NCBI GenBank assembly: GCA_900318855.1 | Contig: ONMG01000039.1 | Coordinates: forward strand, 1 to 6,884 | DNA: 6,884 nucleotides | Reading direction: 5' to 3' | Origin: an uncultured Prevotella sp. | Lineage (GTDB): Bacteria; Bacteroidota; Bacteroidia; Bacteroidales; Bacteroidaceae | Part shown: positions 6,254 through 6,884 of the stretch, piece after piece | How the letters are laid out: each line of letters begins with the position of its first letter | How positions within the stretch are numbered: the stretch's first letter is position 1 | Notes under the pieces: model-generated | Databases searched by the model: none | Seen by the model: the letters and a program-made list of their open reading frames with translations, nothing else | Told to the model about the DNA's origin: nothing | Made by a program: the position numbers and the translations under genes

Positions 6254-6286
6254 TGTAAGGTAGACAAAGCCTTCTAACGTCTCCTC

Positions 6287-6884
6287 TTAGAACCGATAAC
6301 CCAAGGTGAAGAGCACTTGATTGCGCTTATTGCTCACTTTCACTGCGTTAGCAATATTGTCATCATCCTTATTCTTGTCATCGTAATAGTTCATAAAGGG
6401 GTGGAAATCACCATTCGTAGTACTTAACTGATAAGCCAAATCGAGATTGAACTTACCCACATTGTACCCAATACCCACTGTGAATCGGTTGGTATCCTTC
6501 CAGTTCACATAGTCGGTCGAAGATGCATAATAGGAACCGGGCGACCAGACTGTTCCATCCTTAGCTCCATATTTATCAAAGGCCGGTGAGATATAGTTAT
6601 AGCCAAAGCGAAGGGCCAGATCCTTCATGGGTTTAAACTCCATACCAAGTTTCACCGTCGACACCCCTTTAAGGGTCTTCTCAGTATGATGATTCATGGC
6701 GTCGTCACTTGAACTGCTCTCGTAATTGCCGTACCAGTCATCATAATAGTAGTCACCGTCATTGATGCGCGTGTCCATAGACGACATGTCCGAATATTCG
6801 TAGGTGGCACCCAAAGCCAGGAAATCACCCACGGTGTGTCCTAAGCTGACACCAAACTTCCAGGGAGTATAGAGCTTGAAGTCA
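6287..6884 (-). CDS. FadL/OmpP1/TodX-family outer-membrane transport protein, C-terminal part
   Basis: The frame is open to the right edge, so only the last 198 residues are seen and the N terminus with its signal peptide is outside the window. The visible part is an antiparallel outer-membrane barrel with alternating short strands such as LYTPWKFGVSLGHTVGDF, LALGATYEYSD, VSTVKLGMEFKPMKDLALRF, RFTVGIGYNVGKFNLDLAYQ and the terminal QVLFTLGYRF. The final Phe is the typical BAM recognition residue. The sequence style matches Bacteroidetes FadL/OmpP1 proteins, which carry hydrophobic substrates such as fatty acids or aromatics across the outer membrane. Two loops are rich in Asp, Tyr and Ser or Lys (about residues 34-60, and FMNYYDDKNKDDDN near the end); both are probably surface-exposed. 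An apparent start at 6832 is only an in-frame GTG inside a strand. The specific substrate is unknown. Confidence 0.85.
   Translation of the reverse strand, partial: DFKLYTPWKFGVSLGHTVGDFLALGATYEYSDMSSMDTRINDGDYYYDDWYGNYESSSSDDAMNHHTEKTLKGVSTVKLGMEFKPMKDLALRFGYNYISPAFDKYGAKDGTVWSPGSYYASSTDYVNWKDTNRFTVGIGYNVGKFNLDLAYQLSTTNGDFHPFMNYYDDKNKDDDNIANAVKVSNKRNQVLFTLGYRF

Noticed and set aside
6287..6832. Outer-membrane gene as a complete 181-residue protein starting at 6832
   Set aside because: The frame stays open to the window edge with family-like sequence (LYTPWKFGVSLGHT), so 6832 is an internal GTG and the gene is truncated by the window.
1..6884. Insertion sequences, CRISPR arrays, tRNAs, attachment sites or phage genes
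   Set aside because: No transposase-like or integrase-like frames, no regularly spaced repeats and no tRNA-like cloverleaf were seen; genes and short gaps account for the whole window.

Overview
The window reads as Bacteroidales chromosome, most likely Prevotellaceae. Three things point there: promoters of the Bacteroidetes type (TTTG near -33, TAnnTTTG near -7) with no clear Shine-Dalgarno sites; a ribosomal protein S16 with a long Ala/Lys/Glu-rich tail, standing alone rather than in an rpsP-rimM-trmD-rplS cluster; and a FadL/OmpP1-type outer-membrane barrel. The genus is an inference from protein style and moderate GC content.

Left part (1-2046, minus strand): a two-gene unit. A DUF3737 protein with a right-handed beta-helix repeat comes first. 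Directly behind it is a MalY/PatB-type PLP-dependent C-S lyase/aminotransferase, whose last few residues lie beyond the window edge.

Middle (2047-5430): a divergent intergenic region of about 160 bp with a near-consensus promoter facing right, a weaker one facing left, and an inverted repeat. It is followed by a compact four-gene plus-strand operon: two GT-A (GT2) glycosyltransferases, one GT-B (GT4-like) glycosyltransferase, and a small protein with four CxxC pairs. All four reading frames overlap (31 nt, 4 nt, then about 23 nt). The operon is complete in the window, from promoter to terminator. The three transferases probably add successive sugars to one cell-surface glycan or protein-linked oligosaccharide; no flippase, polymerase or sugar-nucleotide synthesis gene is visible to define which.

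Right part (5431-6884, minus strand): a hairpin terminator in the convergent gap, then rpsP with its own promoter and a possible 5' leader hairpin, a gap with another hairpin, and the C-terminal half of a FadL-family outer-membrane transporter that runs off the right edge.

No mobile element, CRISPR array, tRNA or rRNA was seen. Nothing here is clearly a new system. The items most worth a second look are the self-contained overlapping glycosyltransferase/zinc-ribbon operon with a start codon abutting its promoter, and the DUF3737-MalY pair.
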